From an uncultured Desulfovibrio sp. (lineage in GTDB: Bacteria; Desulfobacterota; Desulfovibrionia; Desulfovibrionales; Desulfovibrionaceae): DNA of 58,492 nucleotides. A program made the translations under genes and the position numbers. The notes beneath the pieces were generated by a model. The model was given only the letters and a program-made list of their open reading frames with translations. It was not told the origin of the DNA and ran no database searches. Below are positions 26,241 through 36,144 of this stretch, piece after piece (positions within the stretch are counted from its first letter, which is position 1; the number at the start of each line of letters is the position of its first letter). The stretch is taken from the NCBI RefSeq assembly GCF_944324935.1, contig NZ_CALUYG010000014.1:1-58492 (forward strand). Direction: 5' to 3'.

Positions 26241-27557
26241 ATGGAGCTCATGCTGGAAATCATCAGCAGACAAAAATTTTCTCTTCACCAGAGCAATGTG
26301 CAGCATGTCTTCCGCGAAGTCGGAGGATACATCGGGCGTGACAAGGAATGCGAATGGGTGCTCCTTGACAAGACGAAGCAGATCTCGCGCCGGCATGCCC
26401 TTGTCAGTTTCGAGCATGCCGCGTTCTTCATTGAGGATCTGAGCACCAACGGCATCTACAACGCCCTGGGCAGAGATCGGCTCGCCAAGGGGCAGAAATA
26501 CCGCATCGAACACGGGAACACCTATGTCATAGGCGAATACAGCATACAGGCCAGAGTCCTGCACGAGCCGGGCTCCTGTCTTTCCGGGCAGAGTCTCCAG
26601 AGCGGGGAGATCATCCCCGCCGGCGAGCTCCTGGCGGAGGACCCCCTGATCGCCATGGAGCAACAGGACGAACTCAATGCCCGGGAACGGCTCGGGCTCT
26701 ATAATGACCTTCTGGGCGCGACGCCTGAAAAAAAGCTGCATCAGGCAGATCATACGGAGGCCTCGCTCGGCGCCATGCCCCAAGTGACGCTCGTCCCGGA
26801 GGACTGGAACGAGGAGGATGACGACGCGGCGCCCCTCCCCGCTCCTGCGCCGTCGCCCCGGCCGGATGCGCGCTCCGCCGCTCCCGCCGCCCCGCCTGTT
26901 CCGTCTGTCCCGGAGGACGTCCCGCCACCCCCGCTCGCGGATGATCCCGAGGCGCCGTCTCCTGAAGTGGAGGCCTTCTTCCGGGCCCTGGGATTTGCCG
27001 CCCCGCCCGCTTCCCGCGAGGAACGGGAGCGCGTCATGCTGCGAACGGCGGAACTGACGGCCGCCGCGGTGGAGGGCATGCTCCAGGCTCTGCGCAACAG
27101 AGCCGACAGCAAGAACGAACTGCGGCTGCCCGTGACCACCATGACGCTGGCCAGCAACAATCCCCTGAAATTTTCGCCCACCGGCAAGGTCGCCCTCAAT
27201 TATCTGCTGGCCCCGCCACAGGACGGCTTCCTGCCGCCGGCCCAGGCCATGCTGAACGGCTTTGACGACCTGCACAGCCATAATCTGGGCCTGATCGCCG
27301 GGGCGCGCGCCGTGGCGCAGGCCATACTGACGCGCATCAGCCCCGAGGCCGTCGCTTCCCGCCTGGATGCGACGGGCACGGTGCGTTTCGCCCGCATGCG
27401 GCGTTTGTGGAGCGCCTTTGCCAGACTCCACGCGAGCCTGCGGGACGATGACAACGGTTTCGCCTCCTTTTTTCTGGATGATTTTGCCCGAGCCTATGAG
27501 ATGCAGGTCAGAACGCTCAATCCGGCCTGCCTGAACCGCCAAGGAGACCTTGAATGA
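26241..27557 (+). CDS. FHA-domain T6SS regulator (TagH/Fha)
   Basis: 438 residues. FHA proteins bind phosphothreonine and link the Ser/Thr kinase to T6SS assembly. Residues ~10-105 form the FHA fold with conserved YIGRDKEC, ISRRHALVS and LSTNGIYNA. A long Pro/Ala/Asp linker (~185-240) precedes a C-terminal TagH-type domain (FFRALGF, NNPLKFSPTGKVALNYLL). GGAGG lies 8 nt before the ATG. It overlaps tssJ by 4 nt. The kinase and phosphatase genes at 36145 and 35245 complete the phosphorylation pathway known from Pseudomonas (PpkA/PppA/Fha1); here the link is by synteny. Confidence 0.9.
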   Translation: MELMLEIISRQKFSLHQSNVQHVFREVGGYIGRDKECEWVLLDKTKQISRRHALVSFEHAAFFIEDLSTNGIYNALGRDRLAKGQKYRIEHGNTYVIGEYSIQARVLHEPGSCLSGQSLQSGEIIPAGELLAEDPLIAMEQQDELNARERLGLYNDLLGATPEKKLHQADHTEASLGAMPQVTLVPEDWNEEDDDAAPLPAPAPSPRPDARSAAPAAPPVPSVPEDVPPPPLADDPEAPSPEVEAFFRALGFAAPPASREERERVMLRTAELTAAAVEGMLQALRNRADSKNELRLPVTTMTLASNNPLKFSPTGKVALNYLLAPPQDGFLPPAQAMLNGFDDLHSHNLGLIAGARAVAQAILTRISPEAVASRLDATGTVRFARMRRLWSAFARLHASLRDDDNGFASFFLDDFARAYEMQVRTLNPACLNRQGDLE

Positions 27558-28213
27558 ACTTCCGCCCCCTCTTCATGCTGCTGGTACTGCCGGCGCTGAT
27601 GCTGCTGAACGGCTGCTCCTCTCCCCGCATCGGTCTTGAGGTCGCCAGCCTGCCCAACGTGAATCCCGACAGCTCCAGCCGGCCCTCTCCCGTCATCGTC
27701 AAGATATACGAGATGCGTAATGATCTGGCGTTCCGGCAGGGAGATTTCCAGACGCTTTTCATGGAACCCATGAAGGTGCTGGGGGCCGATCTGGTGGCCG
27801 CGGACGAGCTGACCTTCGTCCCGGGCGAGGCCCGCACCATCGCCTATTCGCCCATGCCGGAAACGCGCCATGTCGGCATACTGGCCGGTTTCCGGCAGAT
27901 GGAGCGCGCCAGGTGGCGGGCGACGCTCCCCGTCGTGCCCGAGGAGGACAATCTGATCCGCATCGAGCTCAACGACACGTCCCTGCTGGTCATCGAGGCG
28001 GACGCCGACTGGTCGTCGGAGGAGCGCGTTCGCAGCTATCAGGAACGCACGGGGAAGGCCGAACGCCCCGGGAAAACCGGCGGCGAAGAACGGCCGGAAG
28101 CCAAGCCCGCCCCCACCGAACCCGGGCAGGAGGCGCAGCCGTCGCCCGAACAGGAGGCCCCGTCCGCTCCCGGCACTCCCCTGCCCAGATCCCGGCAAAT
28201 AAGCGATAAGTGA
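27554..28213 (+). CDS. tssJ: TssJ, outer-membrane lipoprotein of the membrane complex
   Basis: 219 residues. The signal peptide ends in lipobox LLNGC (Cys21), with Ser at +2. The SPVIVKIYEMRNDLAFRQGDFQTLF and FVPGEARTIAYSPMPETRHVGILAGFR motifs are typical TssJ; it anchors TssM at the outer membrane. The last ~60 residues are an unusually long Pro/Glu/Lys tail (PEAKPAPTEPGQEAQPSPEQ), probably disordered, not part of the core fold. Confidence 0.93.
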   Translation: MNFRPLFMLLVLPALMLLNGCSSPRIGLEVASLPNVNPDSSSRPSPVIVKIYEMRNDLAFRQGDFQTLFMEPMKVLGADLVAADELTFVPGEARTIAYSPMPETRHVGILAGFRQMERARWRATLPVVPEEDNLIRIELNDTSLLVIEADADWSSEERVRSYQERTGKAERPGKTGGEERPEAKPAPTEPGQEAQPSPEQEAPSAPGTPLPRSRQISDK

Positions 28214-28222
28214 GGACGCGCC

Positions 28223-29554
28223 ATGTTGACTGAACGTGTCGTCTGGACGGAAGGTCTCCAGCTTTGTCCCGTGCATTTCCAGCAGCAGGACAGGTATACC
28301 GAATCCCAGCTGGCGCAGCGGAACCTTTTGCTGCCCCGCTACGGCTGGGGCTTCACCGAATTCGTCATCGACGAGCAGTACCTCAATCTGGGCAAGGTGG
28401 TTCTCAGCAAGGCTCAGGGCATCCTGCCTGACGGGAGCCTGTTCGAGATAGGGCATGGTCAGGAGGGCCTGTCGCTCGACGTCGAACCCGGGGTCATGAA
28501 TCGCCAGGTCGTGCTGGCGCTCCCCATCGCCCTGGAGGGATCGTCGGAGATCCGGGAGGAAAAGAATACGGGCCTTTCGACCCGCTATGTCGCGCATGCG
28601 GTGACCGTGCGTTCCAACATCGCGGCGGACACGCGCGAACGCGCCATACAGTGCGCCAGACCCGACCTGAAGCTGATGTTCGCGGACGACGTCAGCCAGA
28701 GCGGCTACGTCATCCTGCCGATCCTGCATATCGTGGAATGCCGCCCGGACAAATCCATCCTGGCGGACAAGGATTTTACCCCGACCTTCATGCACATCGG
28801 GGCATCGCCGCTGCTGTCCGGCTATCTGCGCGAGATCATCGGCCTCATCAGCCATCGGGCCGATCAGCTCGCCCGCCGCATCAGCAGCGCCGGCAGCACG
28901 GGCACGGCCGAGATCGCCGATTTCATGCTTCTCCAGTGCCTGAACAGGGCCGAACCGGTCTTCAAACATCTGGACACCACCCCCAACGTCACCCCGGAGG
29001 ACTGTTACGTCCAGCTCCTTTCCCTGGTGGGCGAGCTCGCCTCCTATGCCGAGGCGGGCAAACGTCCGGGCGACCTGCCCAGGTACAATCACCGGGCGCA
29101 GCACCAGTGTTTCACCGATCTCATGGAGCTGGCGCGCTTTGCGCTCAGCATGGTGCTTGAGCAGCATGCGGTCGAACTGCCCATGCAGCAGCGCAAGTAC
29201 GGCATCACCGTTTCCCCCATCCACGACCGCAACCTCCTTACCGCCGCCAGCTTCATCCTTGTGGCCGCCGCCGACATGGATCAGGAGGCCTTGCGGACCT
29301 CGCTGCCGCGCCAGCTGAAGATCGGCACGGTGGAAAACATCCGCGACCTCGTCAACCGGCAGCTCCCGGGCATCCGCATCGCCGCCCTCGCCGTTGCGCC
29401 GCGCCAGATCCCCTTCCATGCCGGCAAAAGCTATTTCCATCTGGAGTTCACGTCGGAAGAGCTGGCGCAAATGGAGCTCTCCGGCGGCTTCGCCTTTTAT
29501 GTTTCGGGGACCTTCCCGGGACTCCAGCTGCAGTTCTGGGCCATCAAGGAGTAA
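28223..29554 (+). CDS. tssK: TssK, baseplate-membrane complex connector
   Basis: 443 residues. TssK trimers join the wedge to the membrane complex. Characteristic WTEGLQLCPVHFQQQDRY at the start, LPRYGWGFTEFVID, and the C-terminal PFHAGKSYFHLEF. GGACG lies 7 nt upstream of the ATG. It is followed by tssL after 3 nt. Confidence 0.95.
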   Translation: MLTERVVWTEGLQLCPVHFQQQDRYTESQLAQRNLLLPRYGWGFTEFVIDEQYLNLGKVVLSKAQGILPDGSLFEIGHGQEGLSLDVEPGVMNRQVVLALPIALEGSSEIREEKNTGLSTRYVAHAVTVRSNIAADTRERAIQCARPDLKLMFADDVSQSGYVILPILHIVECRPDKSILADKDFTPTFMHIGASPLLSGYLREIIGLISHRADQLARRISSAGSTGTAEIADFMLLQCLNRAEPVFKHLDTTPNVTPEDCYVQLLSLVGELASYAEAGKRPGDLPRYNHRAQHQCFTDLMELARFALSMVLEQHAVELPMQQRKYGITVSPIHDRNLLTAASFILVAAADMDQEALRTSLPRQLKIGTVENIRDLVNRQLPGIRIAALAVAPRQIPFHAGKSYFHLEFTSEELAQMELSGGFAFYVSGTFPGLQLQFWAIKE

Positions 29555-29557
29555 ACC

Positions 29558-30457
29558 ATGAAACAGGCGGACATCGATCAGACCGTCTTCCTGAACAAGG
29601 GGGAGCCCGCACCGGAGCTGCCCCCTTCCTTCCGAAGGGTAACGACGCCGGCCATGAAAGAGACGCACAGCGCCATCCCCTATGTGGCGCAACAGACCTC
29701 CGTCATCCCCGGCGTGGCCGGTCTCAATCCGCTGGTCAGCGCCGCCTCGGAGCTGCTGCTGGCCATCGTGCGCATCCGCGCAACGCGCCAGCCGTCGTCC
29801 TATGCCCCCGGGGAGTCGTCCTTCCCGGAAGGCCACGAGGATATCGAACACCTCCGCGCGGGACTGGAAGCGGAGATCCGCGCCTTTGAAGGGCGCGCTC
29901 TGGCTTCTTCCGATATAGAACAGGCCCAGATCATCGCTTCCCGCTATGTGCTGTGCACCGCTGTGGACGAGGCCGTCTCCACGTCGCTGCCCGGGGAAAA
30001 TGGCGAATGGAGCCGGCATGGCCTGCTTTCCACCTTCCACAATGAAACCTGGGGCGGCGAGAAGTTCTTCCAGATCCTGGATCGCTGCATGCAGCAGCCC
30101 GCGCGCAATCTGTATATCCTCGAGCTCATGTATCTTCTCCTGAGCCTCGGCTTTGAAGGGAAATTCGGCGTCCGCGAACGCGGCCCCATCGCCCTCGAAG
30201 CCCTGCGCGACAAGGTCTACAAACAGATCCGCCTCCTGCGCGGCGAACCGCCGCAAGACTTGTCCCCGGGGGTGGAGCAGCCCGCGGGGCGGCATCATAT
30301 CCATGCCTATATCCCGGTATGGCTGGTGCTTGCCGTTTTCCTCTTTGCCATCGGCGTCACCTTTGCCGGTTTTTCCCTCATTCTGGAAAGGCAGACGCTG
30401 CCCCTGCTTGACAGCATGTCCGCCCTTTCCGGCTCCCCCCGGGAGGTATTGCCATGA
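29558..30457 (+). CDS. tssL: TssL (DotU/IcmH), inner-membrane complex protein
   Basis: 299 residues. The cytoplasmic domain (~50-240) contains NPLVSAASELLLAIVRI, YVLCTAVDEAV and the WGGEKFF motif of the DotU family. One span near 250-272 (WLVLAVFLFAIGVTFAGFSL) and ~25 following residues give a C-tail anchor. No OmpA/peptidoglycan-binding domain is attached, so wall anchoring must come from elsewhere. Overlaps tssM by ATGA. Confidence 0.94.
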   Translation: MKQADIDQTVFLNKGEPAPELPPSFRRVTTPAMKETHSAIPYVAQQTSVIPGVAGLNPLVSAASELLLAIVRIRATRQPSSYAPGESSFPEGHEDIEHLRAGLEAEIRAFEGRALASSDIEQAQIIASRYVLCTAVDEAVSTSLPGENGEWSRHGLLSTFHNETWGGEKFFQILDRCMQQPARNLYILELMYLLLSLGFEGKFGVRERGPIALEALRDKVYKQIRLLRGEPPQDLSPGVEQPAGRHHIHAYIPVWLVLAVFLFAIGVTFAGFSLILERQTLPLLDSMSALSGSPREVLP

Positions 30458-33400
30458 GAGCCTTTTTCCGGGCTGTCGCCAACGCGTTGAGCGTTCCCTG
30501 GGTGCTTGCCCTTGCGGTGACGCTCAGCCTTGTCCTGTGCGTCTGGTTTTGCGGGCCCTATGTGGCCATAGCGGACCACAAGATCCTGGAGAGCCTCGTC
30601 TCCCGGCTGGTGGCGACCCTGCTGCTGGTTTTCCTCTGGGGCTTGTTCGTCGCCCTGTCCACCTCCCGCCGCAGGAAGCGGGAGCTTGCCGATCCCGACA
30701 AGGCGGCCGCCGCCGAACAGGTGAGGCGGCAGCGCCTCACGGTGCGCGAGGAACGCGACTACCTCAGGGACAAAATCCGGCAGGCCCTCCGCATCGTCAC
30801 GCGCTCCAATTTCTATGGCGGCAAGCGGTCCCGCTATTCCCTGCCCTGGTTTCTGGTCATTGGGCCGGAAAATTGCGGCAAGACCTCGTTCCTGCTCAAT
30901 TCCGGGCTGCAATTCCCGCTGAATGAACAGGCGGACCGCCATCTCTACCAGCTCAAGGCGACGACGCGCTGCGAAACGATGTTCGCCAATCAGGCCGTGT
31001 TCATCGACACGCCCGGGCCCTATACGGACGCGCAGCGGGAAAGCGGGCCGCACGCGCTCTGGCGTCTGCTTCTGAAACGTCTGTTCCAGTCCCGTCCCGC
31101 CCGTCCGGCCAACGGCATCATCGTATGCGTCAGCATGCGCGACATGCGGGATGACGACGCGCCCCGACGCGAGCACCTTGCCCGCACCATCCGGGAAAGA
31201 CTGAGCGAGGCCCTCCAGACGCTGAAAACCCACGTCCCCGTCTTTCTGGTCTTCACGAAATGCGACGTCATCCCCGGCTTTGCCCAATTCTTCGCCCAGT
31301 TGCCGCGCGCGGAGCGCGAACAGATTTTCGGCTGTCCCACGGGCGACGGGATCGACATGGACATGAGCAGGCTGCGCGAGGAAACGGGAGAGATGCTCCA
31401 GACCCTCAACGCGCAGATCGTCGCCAAAATCCATCAGGAACGCGACCTCGCGGCGCGGGGCGAGATATTCCGCTTCCCGCAGGAACTGGCCGCGCTTGGC
31501 CCCACCATCGAGGATTTCATCGCCGAGGCCTTCGGGCCCTCGCGCTATCACCGGCCTGTCATGTTTAGGGGCTTTTTCTTCACCAGCGCCCTGTCCTCGC
31601 AAGATGTCCTCAAATCCGCCGCACGCGGCGGCGAACTGGCTTTCCAGACCGGCTTTCAGCCCTCTCAGGGCGATTACGCCAAGGGCTTTTTCATCCACCG
31701 CCTCCTCCAGGACTGCGTGATCCCGGAGGCGCGTCTGGCCGGAGCGGACAAGGAACATCCCTGGGCCCTGCGTTTGCGCCGCCACGGGCTGCAACTGGCC
31801 GCCGCCGGCCTCTTCCTTTTTCTGGCGACCTTTCTGGGCATCAGCTTCATGAACAACTACATGGGCGTGGAGTCCGTCGCCGGCATCCATGCGGCCTTTG
31901 AAAAGCAGCGCGACGCCCTCCCGCTGCCGTCGGACGCCAAGGCCGTGCTGCCGGAACTGGACACGCTGGAAAAGACCCTGCATGTCTTTTCCCCGGAAGA
32001 AGACTCCGACATTGCCTACGGCCTCGGCCTCTACCAGGGGGATACCGTGGAGCAGGCCGCGCGGACGGCCTATCTGGACGAGCTCAATGACCGCCTGCTC
32101 CCGCAGGTGCGCCGCACGGCCGCGCAGAAGATCGAACAGTCGCTGACCAGCGTCGGGGAGCTGAAACCGGCCCTGCGCGCCTATCTCATGCTCTGCGAGC
32201 CCAAACGCCTCAGGCGGGATTTCATGTCCGAATGGCTCGGCCGCCAGTGGTCCGCCCAGTTCATGGGAGATGCGACGACGCAGCGCGAGCTTGCCCGGCA
32301 TATGGATTACGCCATGCGCCACGGCATCCGCCCTGTCGCCCCTGATGAGGCCCTGCTGGAAAAGGCGCGCCAGGCCCTGCTGAAGATCCCGCTGGCCGAG
32401 CTGGCCTATCAGCAGCTTCAGGAAGAAGCGCAGGAAAGCGGCAAGCCGCCCTTCACCTTCCGGGCCAGTCTGGGAGAGAACATGTCGCCCTTTGACGGCG
32501 ACACCCATCCCATCCCCTATCTTTATACCCGGAAGGGCTATGAGGAGTATTGCGTGGAGCGCTGCCCCGCCATCATCCGCAGCCTGACCGACGACAGCTG
32601 GATCTTCGGCTCCAGCCCGCTCACGCTCAGCTCGCTGGACATGGACCGCATCTACAAGGACGTCCGGGCCATGTATTTTCGCGACTATACGCGCTACTGG
32701 ACGGAAGCCGTGCGCAAACTCGACGTGCCCTCCCCACGGACGCTGTCCGCCGCCGCCAGCACGGCGGAACGGCTGACCTCGGGCATATCCCCGGTGACGC
32801 TGGTGCTGCGGGAGGTGCGCGACAATACCGACCTCATCCTTGCCGAGACCGAAGCGGAACCCGTGGCCGACGCCCTGGAAGCGCAGGCCCGGAAAAAGGC
32901 TTCCCGCAAGGCCGGGAGCGTCCTCGGCGCACAGGCCGGCAAAGCCGTGACCGGGAGCGCCGCCGACAAGCTGGCCGCCGCCCGCGCCAGGGCGCGGGAC
33001 GAGGCCCAAAAGGACGCTCGCGCCGTGCGCCAGTATTTCCTCCCGCTTGTCAGCCTCATAGATGCCGACGGCAACGCCGCCCCGGCGCTCAAGGCCGCAC
33101 ACGACGCCATGACGGACACGGGAGCGTACCTGACGAAGCTGCACGGCAGCGATGACCCCGCCCAGCGCATCTTTGCCGCGCTGCTGGAGATTGCGGACGG
33201 CAAGGATGAGACCCTGCGGGAACTGGAACATGCGGCAGGAAAGCTGCCTTCGCCCGTGCGGGGCTGGTACGAAAGCGTCTCCTCCGGCGCTTTGCGGCGC
33301 ATGCTCTACCTTGCCGCGGAGCATATCAACCAGGCTTATACGCAGCGCGTCGTCCAGGTCCATGAGCGCGATCTCAGCCCATACTATCCCTTTGACAGCA

Positions 33401-33999
33401 AAAGCGGCAGGGACGTCAGCCTTGAGGCCTTCAGCGCCTTCTTCCGCTCCGGCGGCACGCTGGACAGCTTCTACGACGCCTATCTGCGTCCCTTCGTCAA
33501 TGGCAACGGCACGCTTCGCAGCATCATGGGCAGGACGCTGCCGCTTTCTCCCCAGGCGCTGACCCAGCTTACCCGTGCCAACCGCGTACAAAGCGCCTTC
33601 TTCTCCTCCGGCCGGGATCTGGGCATCTCGTTCACGCTGGAGCCCTACGCGCTCGATGCCGCCCTGAAGCGGGTGACGTTCGCCGTGGATAACGAGACCG
33701 TAAGCTACTGGCACGGCATGGTGCAGGGGAAAAACTTCTCATGGCCCGGCGACCACAGCCGCGCATGGCTGGAGATGACGGACCTCAACGGCATTGCCAA
33801 GCGCGGCGATGCCCGCGGCAGCTGGGCGATCTTCCGCATCCTGCAGACAGGCGTCATCAAGAAGCAGGAAAACAACACCTGTCTCATCGAAATACGGCAA
33901 AACGGCAGCTGGGCCCAGTTCCTGATCCAGTTCCGAAACCGCCTCAACCCCTTTGATCCGGCCGTGTGTTCCTTCACCCTGCCGGCCTCGTTGCAGTGA
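30454..33999 (+). CDS. tssM: TssM (IcmF/VasK), core of the membrane complex
   Basis: 1181 residues. Two N-terminal spans (~10-34 and ~45-66) and a third near 447-466 (AAAGLFLFLATFLGISF) match the IcmF topology: a cytoplasmic NTPase-like domain between spans 2 and 3, then a large periplasmic part that meets TssJ. The nucleotide site GPENCGKTSF near 136 is kept; IDTPGPY near 190 and VFTKCDV follow. Residues ~830-870 contain a Lys/Ala-rich helix. The C-terminus ends in a beta-rich domain (VCSFTLPASL). The gene is full length. Confidence 0.95.
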   Translation: MRAFFRAVANALSVPWVLALAVTLSLVLCVWFCGPYVAIADHKILESLVSRLVATLLLVFLWGLFVALSTSRRRKRELADPDKAAAAEQVRRQRLTVREERDYLRDKIRQALRIVTRSNFYGGKRSRYSLPWFLVIGPENCGKTSFLLNSGLQFPLNEQADRHLYQLKATTRCETMFANQAVFIDTPGPYTDAQRESGPHALWRLLLKRLFQSRPARPANGIIVCVSMRDMRDDDAPRREHLARTIRERLSEALQTLKTHVPVFLVFTKCDVIPGFAQFFAQLPRAEREQIFGCPTGDGIDMDMSRLREETGEMLQTLNAQIVAKIHQERDLAARGEIFRFPQELAALGPTIEDFIAEAFGPSRYHRPVMFRGFFFTSALSSQDVLKSAARGGELAFQTGFQPSQGDYAKGFFIHRLLQDCVIPEARLAGADKEHPWALRLRRHGLQLAAAGLFLFLATFLGISFMNNYMGVESVAGIHAAFEKQRDALPLPSDAKAVLPELDTLEKTLHVFSPEEDSDIAYGLGLYQGDTVEQAARTAYLDELNDRLLPQVRRTAAQKIEQSLTSVGELKPALRAYLMLCEPKRLRRDFMSEWLGRQWSAQFMGDATTQRELARHMDYAMRHGIRPVAPDEALLEKARQALLKIPLAELAYQQLQEEAQESGKPPFTFRASLGENMSPFDGDTHPIPYLYTRKGYEEYCVERCPAIIRSLTDDSWIFGSSPLTLSSLDMDRIYKDVRAMYFRDYTRYWTEAVRKLDVPSPRTLSAAASTAERLTSGISPVTLVLREVRDNTDLILAETEAEPVADALEAQARKKASRKAGSVLGAQAGKAVTGSAADKLAAARARARDEAQKDARAVRQYFLPLVSLIDADGNAAPALKAAHDAMTDTGAYLTKLHGSDDPAQRIFAALLEIADGKDETLRELEHAAGKLPSPVRGWYESVSSGALRRMLYLAAEHINQAYTQRVVQVHERDLSPYYPFDSKSGRDVSLEAFSAFFRSGGTLDSFYDAYLRPFVNGNGTLRSIMGRTLPLSPQALTQLTRANRVQSAFFSSGRDLGISFTLEPYALDAALKRVTFAVDNETVSYWHGMVQGKNFSWPGDHSRAWLEMTDLNGIAKRGDARGSWAIFRILQTGVIKKQENNTCLIEIRQNGSWAQFLIQFRNRLNPFDPAVCSFTLPASLQ

Positions 34000-34198
34000 T
34001 GTCCGGCCCATCCCGTCCGCATATCCCGCAACGGGAACGCCGCCATATGGCGGGGCGGGGATGGACCGCCCGCCGGCGGCTCCGCGCGCCGCGGGGAGTC
34101 TTCCGCCCCTCTTGCGGAAGCCTTCCCGCACGCGCCCGGCGGGAACGGCGCGAAGCCCCGGACGGTCTTTGCGCGAAACGCGCCGCAAGGAATGACTG

Positions 34199-35248
34199 AT
34201 GTTCGTCCCGTTCCGCGTCCGTTTGCCGCGGCCCTGCCTCCCTCCGCACAGGTCCCCCGTTCCGCTGTGCATGTTCTGCGGGCTTTTGTGGCTTGCCGTC
34301 CTCACGGGCTGCACGGCCGGCATGACGCCGGAAGGACGCGGCATACCGGCTTCGCGCGCCGTCACGCTCCGCCGGGAGTATCTTCCTCCCTTCGGCGGTC
34401 AGACCATCCGGCCGCCGCAACGCATGGCCGATGTGGCCACGCTCTGGATGCCGCTTACCCGCGAGGAGCAAATCCGGCTTGCCGCCTATGACGACGTCTC
34501 TGCCTGCGCGCCCCCGGCGGCGTGCTTTTCCGCCGCCGCGTGGCTGCCGCCCTCGGAACAGGGACTCATGCGGGAATATGTCTACCGCCTCACCGTCAGC
34601 CAGAAGACGGTGACCGGCAGGGTGCTGGCCCGGGCGGCCCGTCTGCTGCCCATGATCGCCGCCATCCTGAAGGAACAGTCCCTGCCGCCGGAGCTGGCCG
34701 CCCTGCCGCTCGTGGAAAGCGCCTTTGAACCTCAGGCGGTCTCTCCGGCCGGGGCCGCCGGACTATGGCAGCTCATGCCGGCCACGGCCCGACGTTTCGG
34801 ACTGACGGTCGATGCGTCATGCGACGAGCGCTTCGACCCCCGCCGCTCCACGGAAGCCGCGGCCCGCTACCTGCGCTGGCTCAATGGGCATTTTCGGGAC
34901 TGGCCGCTGGCGCTTGCCGCCTACAACTGCGGCGAAGGGGCCATGACCGGCTTTCTGCGCCAGTGCGGGGCACGCAGTCTGGGGGAATTGTCCGTTGCCG
35001 GTCGCGACATCGTGCCACAGGAGACCCTGTGCTTTGTCCCCAAATTCGTTGCGGCGGCCTCCATCATGCTGGCGGGCGGCCATATATCGCAGGGCAATAC
35101 GACTGCGCCGGGCCCGTCGCCCCGACCGTCAGACCGGCAGGCGCATCCTGTCTCTTCCCAGAAAAAGGCCCCGCTCCCTGCCCGGCCGTCCGGGAAGGAC
35201 GGAGCGCCCATCCCAAAGGTTCCCGCCATGCGGAGGATATCCCGATGA
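34199..35248 (+). CDS. Lytic transglycosylase (SLT/MltD-like), T6SS-linked lipoprotein
   Basis: 349 residues. A signal peptide with lipobox LTGC ends near residue 38, with Thr at +2. Residues ~165-290 carry the SLT fold: LPLVESAFEPQAVSPAGAAG with catalytic Glu173, LWQLMPATARRFGL and ALAAYNCGEGAM. The enzyme cleaves glycan strands between MurNAc and GlcNAc. Cell-wall hydrolases encoded inside T6SS operons open the wall for the TssJLM complex, and the gene follows tssM directly. The C-terminal Ser/Pro-rich tail looks unstructured. The long Arg-rich segment before the hydrophobic core makes the first ATG uncertain; an internal ATG 24 codons later lacks a basic n-region. Overlaps the phosphatase gene (ATGA). 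Confidence 0.85.
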   Translation: MFVPFRVRLPRPCLPPHRSPVPLCMFCGLLWLAVLTGCTAGMTPEGRGIPASRAVTLRREYLPPFGGQTIRPPQRMADVATLWMPLTREEQIRLAAYDDVSACAPPAACFSAAAWLPPSEQGLMREYVYRLTVSQKTVTGRVLARAARLLPMIAAILKEQSLPPELAALPLVESAFEPQAVSPAGAAGLWQLMPATARRFGLTVDASCDERFDPRRSTEAAARYLRWLNGHFRDWPLALAAYNCGEGAMTGFLRQCGARSLGELSVAGRDIVPQETLCFVPKFVAAASIMLAGGHISQGNTTAPGPSPRPSDRQAHPVSSQKKAPLPARPSGKDGAPIPKVPAMRRISR

Positions 35249-35988
35249 ACAGCTTTCCCCCATCCCGGCCGGCTCCCTGCGCCGCCCCCCAGCTCAACTC
35301 CTGGGGATGGTCGCGGCCGGGAGAACGCGGAACGGAAAATGAAGACGCCTTCCTCAACTGGCCGGAACGCCGTTGCTGGGCCGTGGCGGATGGCGTGGGA
35401 AGCAGCGCCTACGGCGGCAATGCCAGTCGTCTGCTTGTGGAAAAACTCATGCACATCCCCGAAGCCGCCTCGCTGGACAGTCACGTCCGCAATGCCCGCG
35501 CCTGTCTGGAGGAAGCCAATACGCTCCTTGCCTCGCATGCCTTGTGGCCCGGCACGGCGGCCAGCACCATCGTCGCCCTGCTCGCGCACGGGGAACAGGC
35601 CGCCTGCCTCTGGTCGGGCGACAGCCGCTGCTATCTGCTGCGCCGCGACGTTTTGTACCAGTGCACACGCGATCATACGCTGCGTCAGGAAAAGATCGAC
35701 AAGGGGGAACTCACCGTCCCGGAGGCCTATCGCATGGTGCGGGGAAACATCATCACCCAGGCCATCGGGGCATCCGCCGCCAGGATAGATGAAGTGCGCT
35801 TCACCCTTTGTCCCGGTGACCGCCTTCTGCTGTGCTCCGACGGGCTGACCGGCATCCTGGACGAAACGACGCTCGCCGCGCTGCTGCGCCAGGGCACTGC
35901 CCGCGCCTGCGCCGAGCGCATCCGGGACAGCCTGTCCTCCTGCTCCCAGCCGGATGACGTGACCCTGATCACCCTTGTCTGGTCATAG
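35245..35988 (+). CDS. pppA: PP2C-family protein phosphatase (PppA-like)
   Basis: 247 residues. Metal-dependent Ser/Thr phosphatase signatures are present: ENEDAF (31-36), VADGVGS (47-53), GDSRCYLL, DRLLLCSDGLTG and PDDVTLIT near the C-terminus, giving the usual Asp ligands. No membrane span. PppA reverses kinase phosphorylation of the FHA protein and sets T6SS firing in Pseudomonas; the kinase lies next door. Start chosen by the ATGA overlap and GGAGG 9 nt upstream. Confidence 0.9.
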   Translation: MNSFPPSRPAPCAAPQLNSWGWSRPGERGTENEDAFLNWPERRCWAVADGVGSSAYGGNASRLLVEKLMHIPEAASLDSHVRNARACLEEANTLLASHALWPGTAASTIVALLAHGEQAACLWSGDSRCYLLRRDVLYQCTRDHTLRQEKIDKGELTVPEAYRMVRGNIITQAIGASAARIDEVRFTLCPGDRLLLCSDGLTGILDETTLAALLRQGTARACAERIRDSLSSCSQPDDVTLITLVWS

Positions 35989-36132
35989 CGCATGTTGCCT
36001 TTGCAAAAGATGACATGCGCGGTGGCGGCACAGCGCCGCCCGGCCCAAAGCGAGCGGAAAAACCGCGTTTTTTCCGCGAAACGGCAGGCCGTATGGTTTG
36101 AAACGCAGTGCGTCTCAAACAGAGGTTGCTCG
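35987..36132 (-). repeat. 146-bp structured repeat, copy C (inverted)
   Basis: On the minus strand it reads GAGCAACCTC..., GTTTGAGACGC act GCGTTTCAAAC, GGAAAAAACGCGG...TTTTTCC, GGGCCGGGCGGCGC, CTTTTGCAAAG and ends ATGCGCT. Stems are kept with one G-U-type change. It fills the gap between the phosphatase and kinase genes, so it lies inside an operon. Confidence 0.7.
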
Positions 36133-36144
36133 AGAGGAAACGGC

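Noticed and set aside
35992-36144. Upstream extension of the kinase
   Set aside because: It is the inverted copy of the 146-bp repeat; the ATG at 36145 has a good ribosome-binding site.
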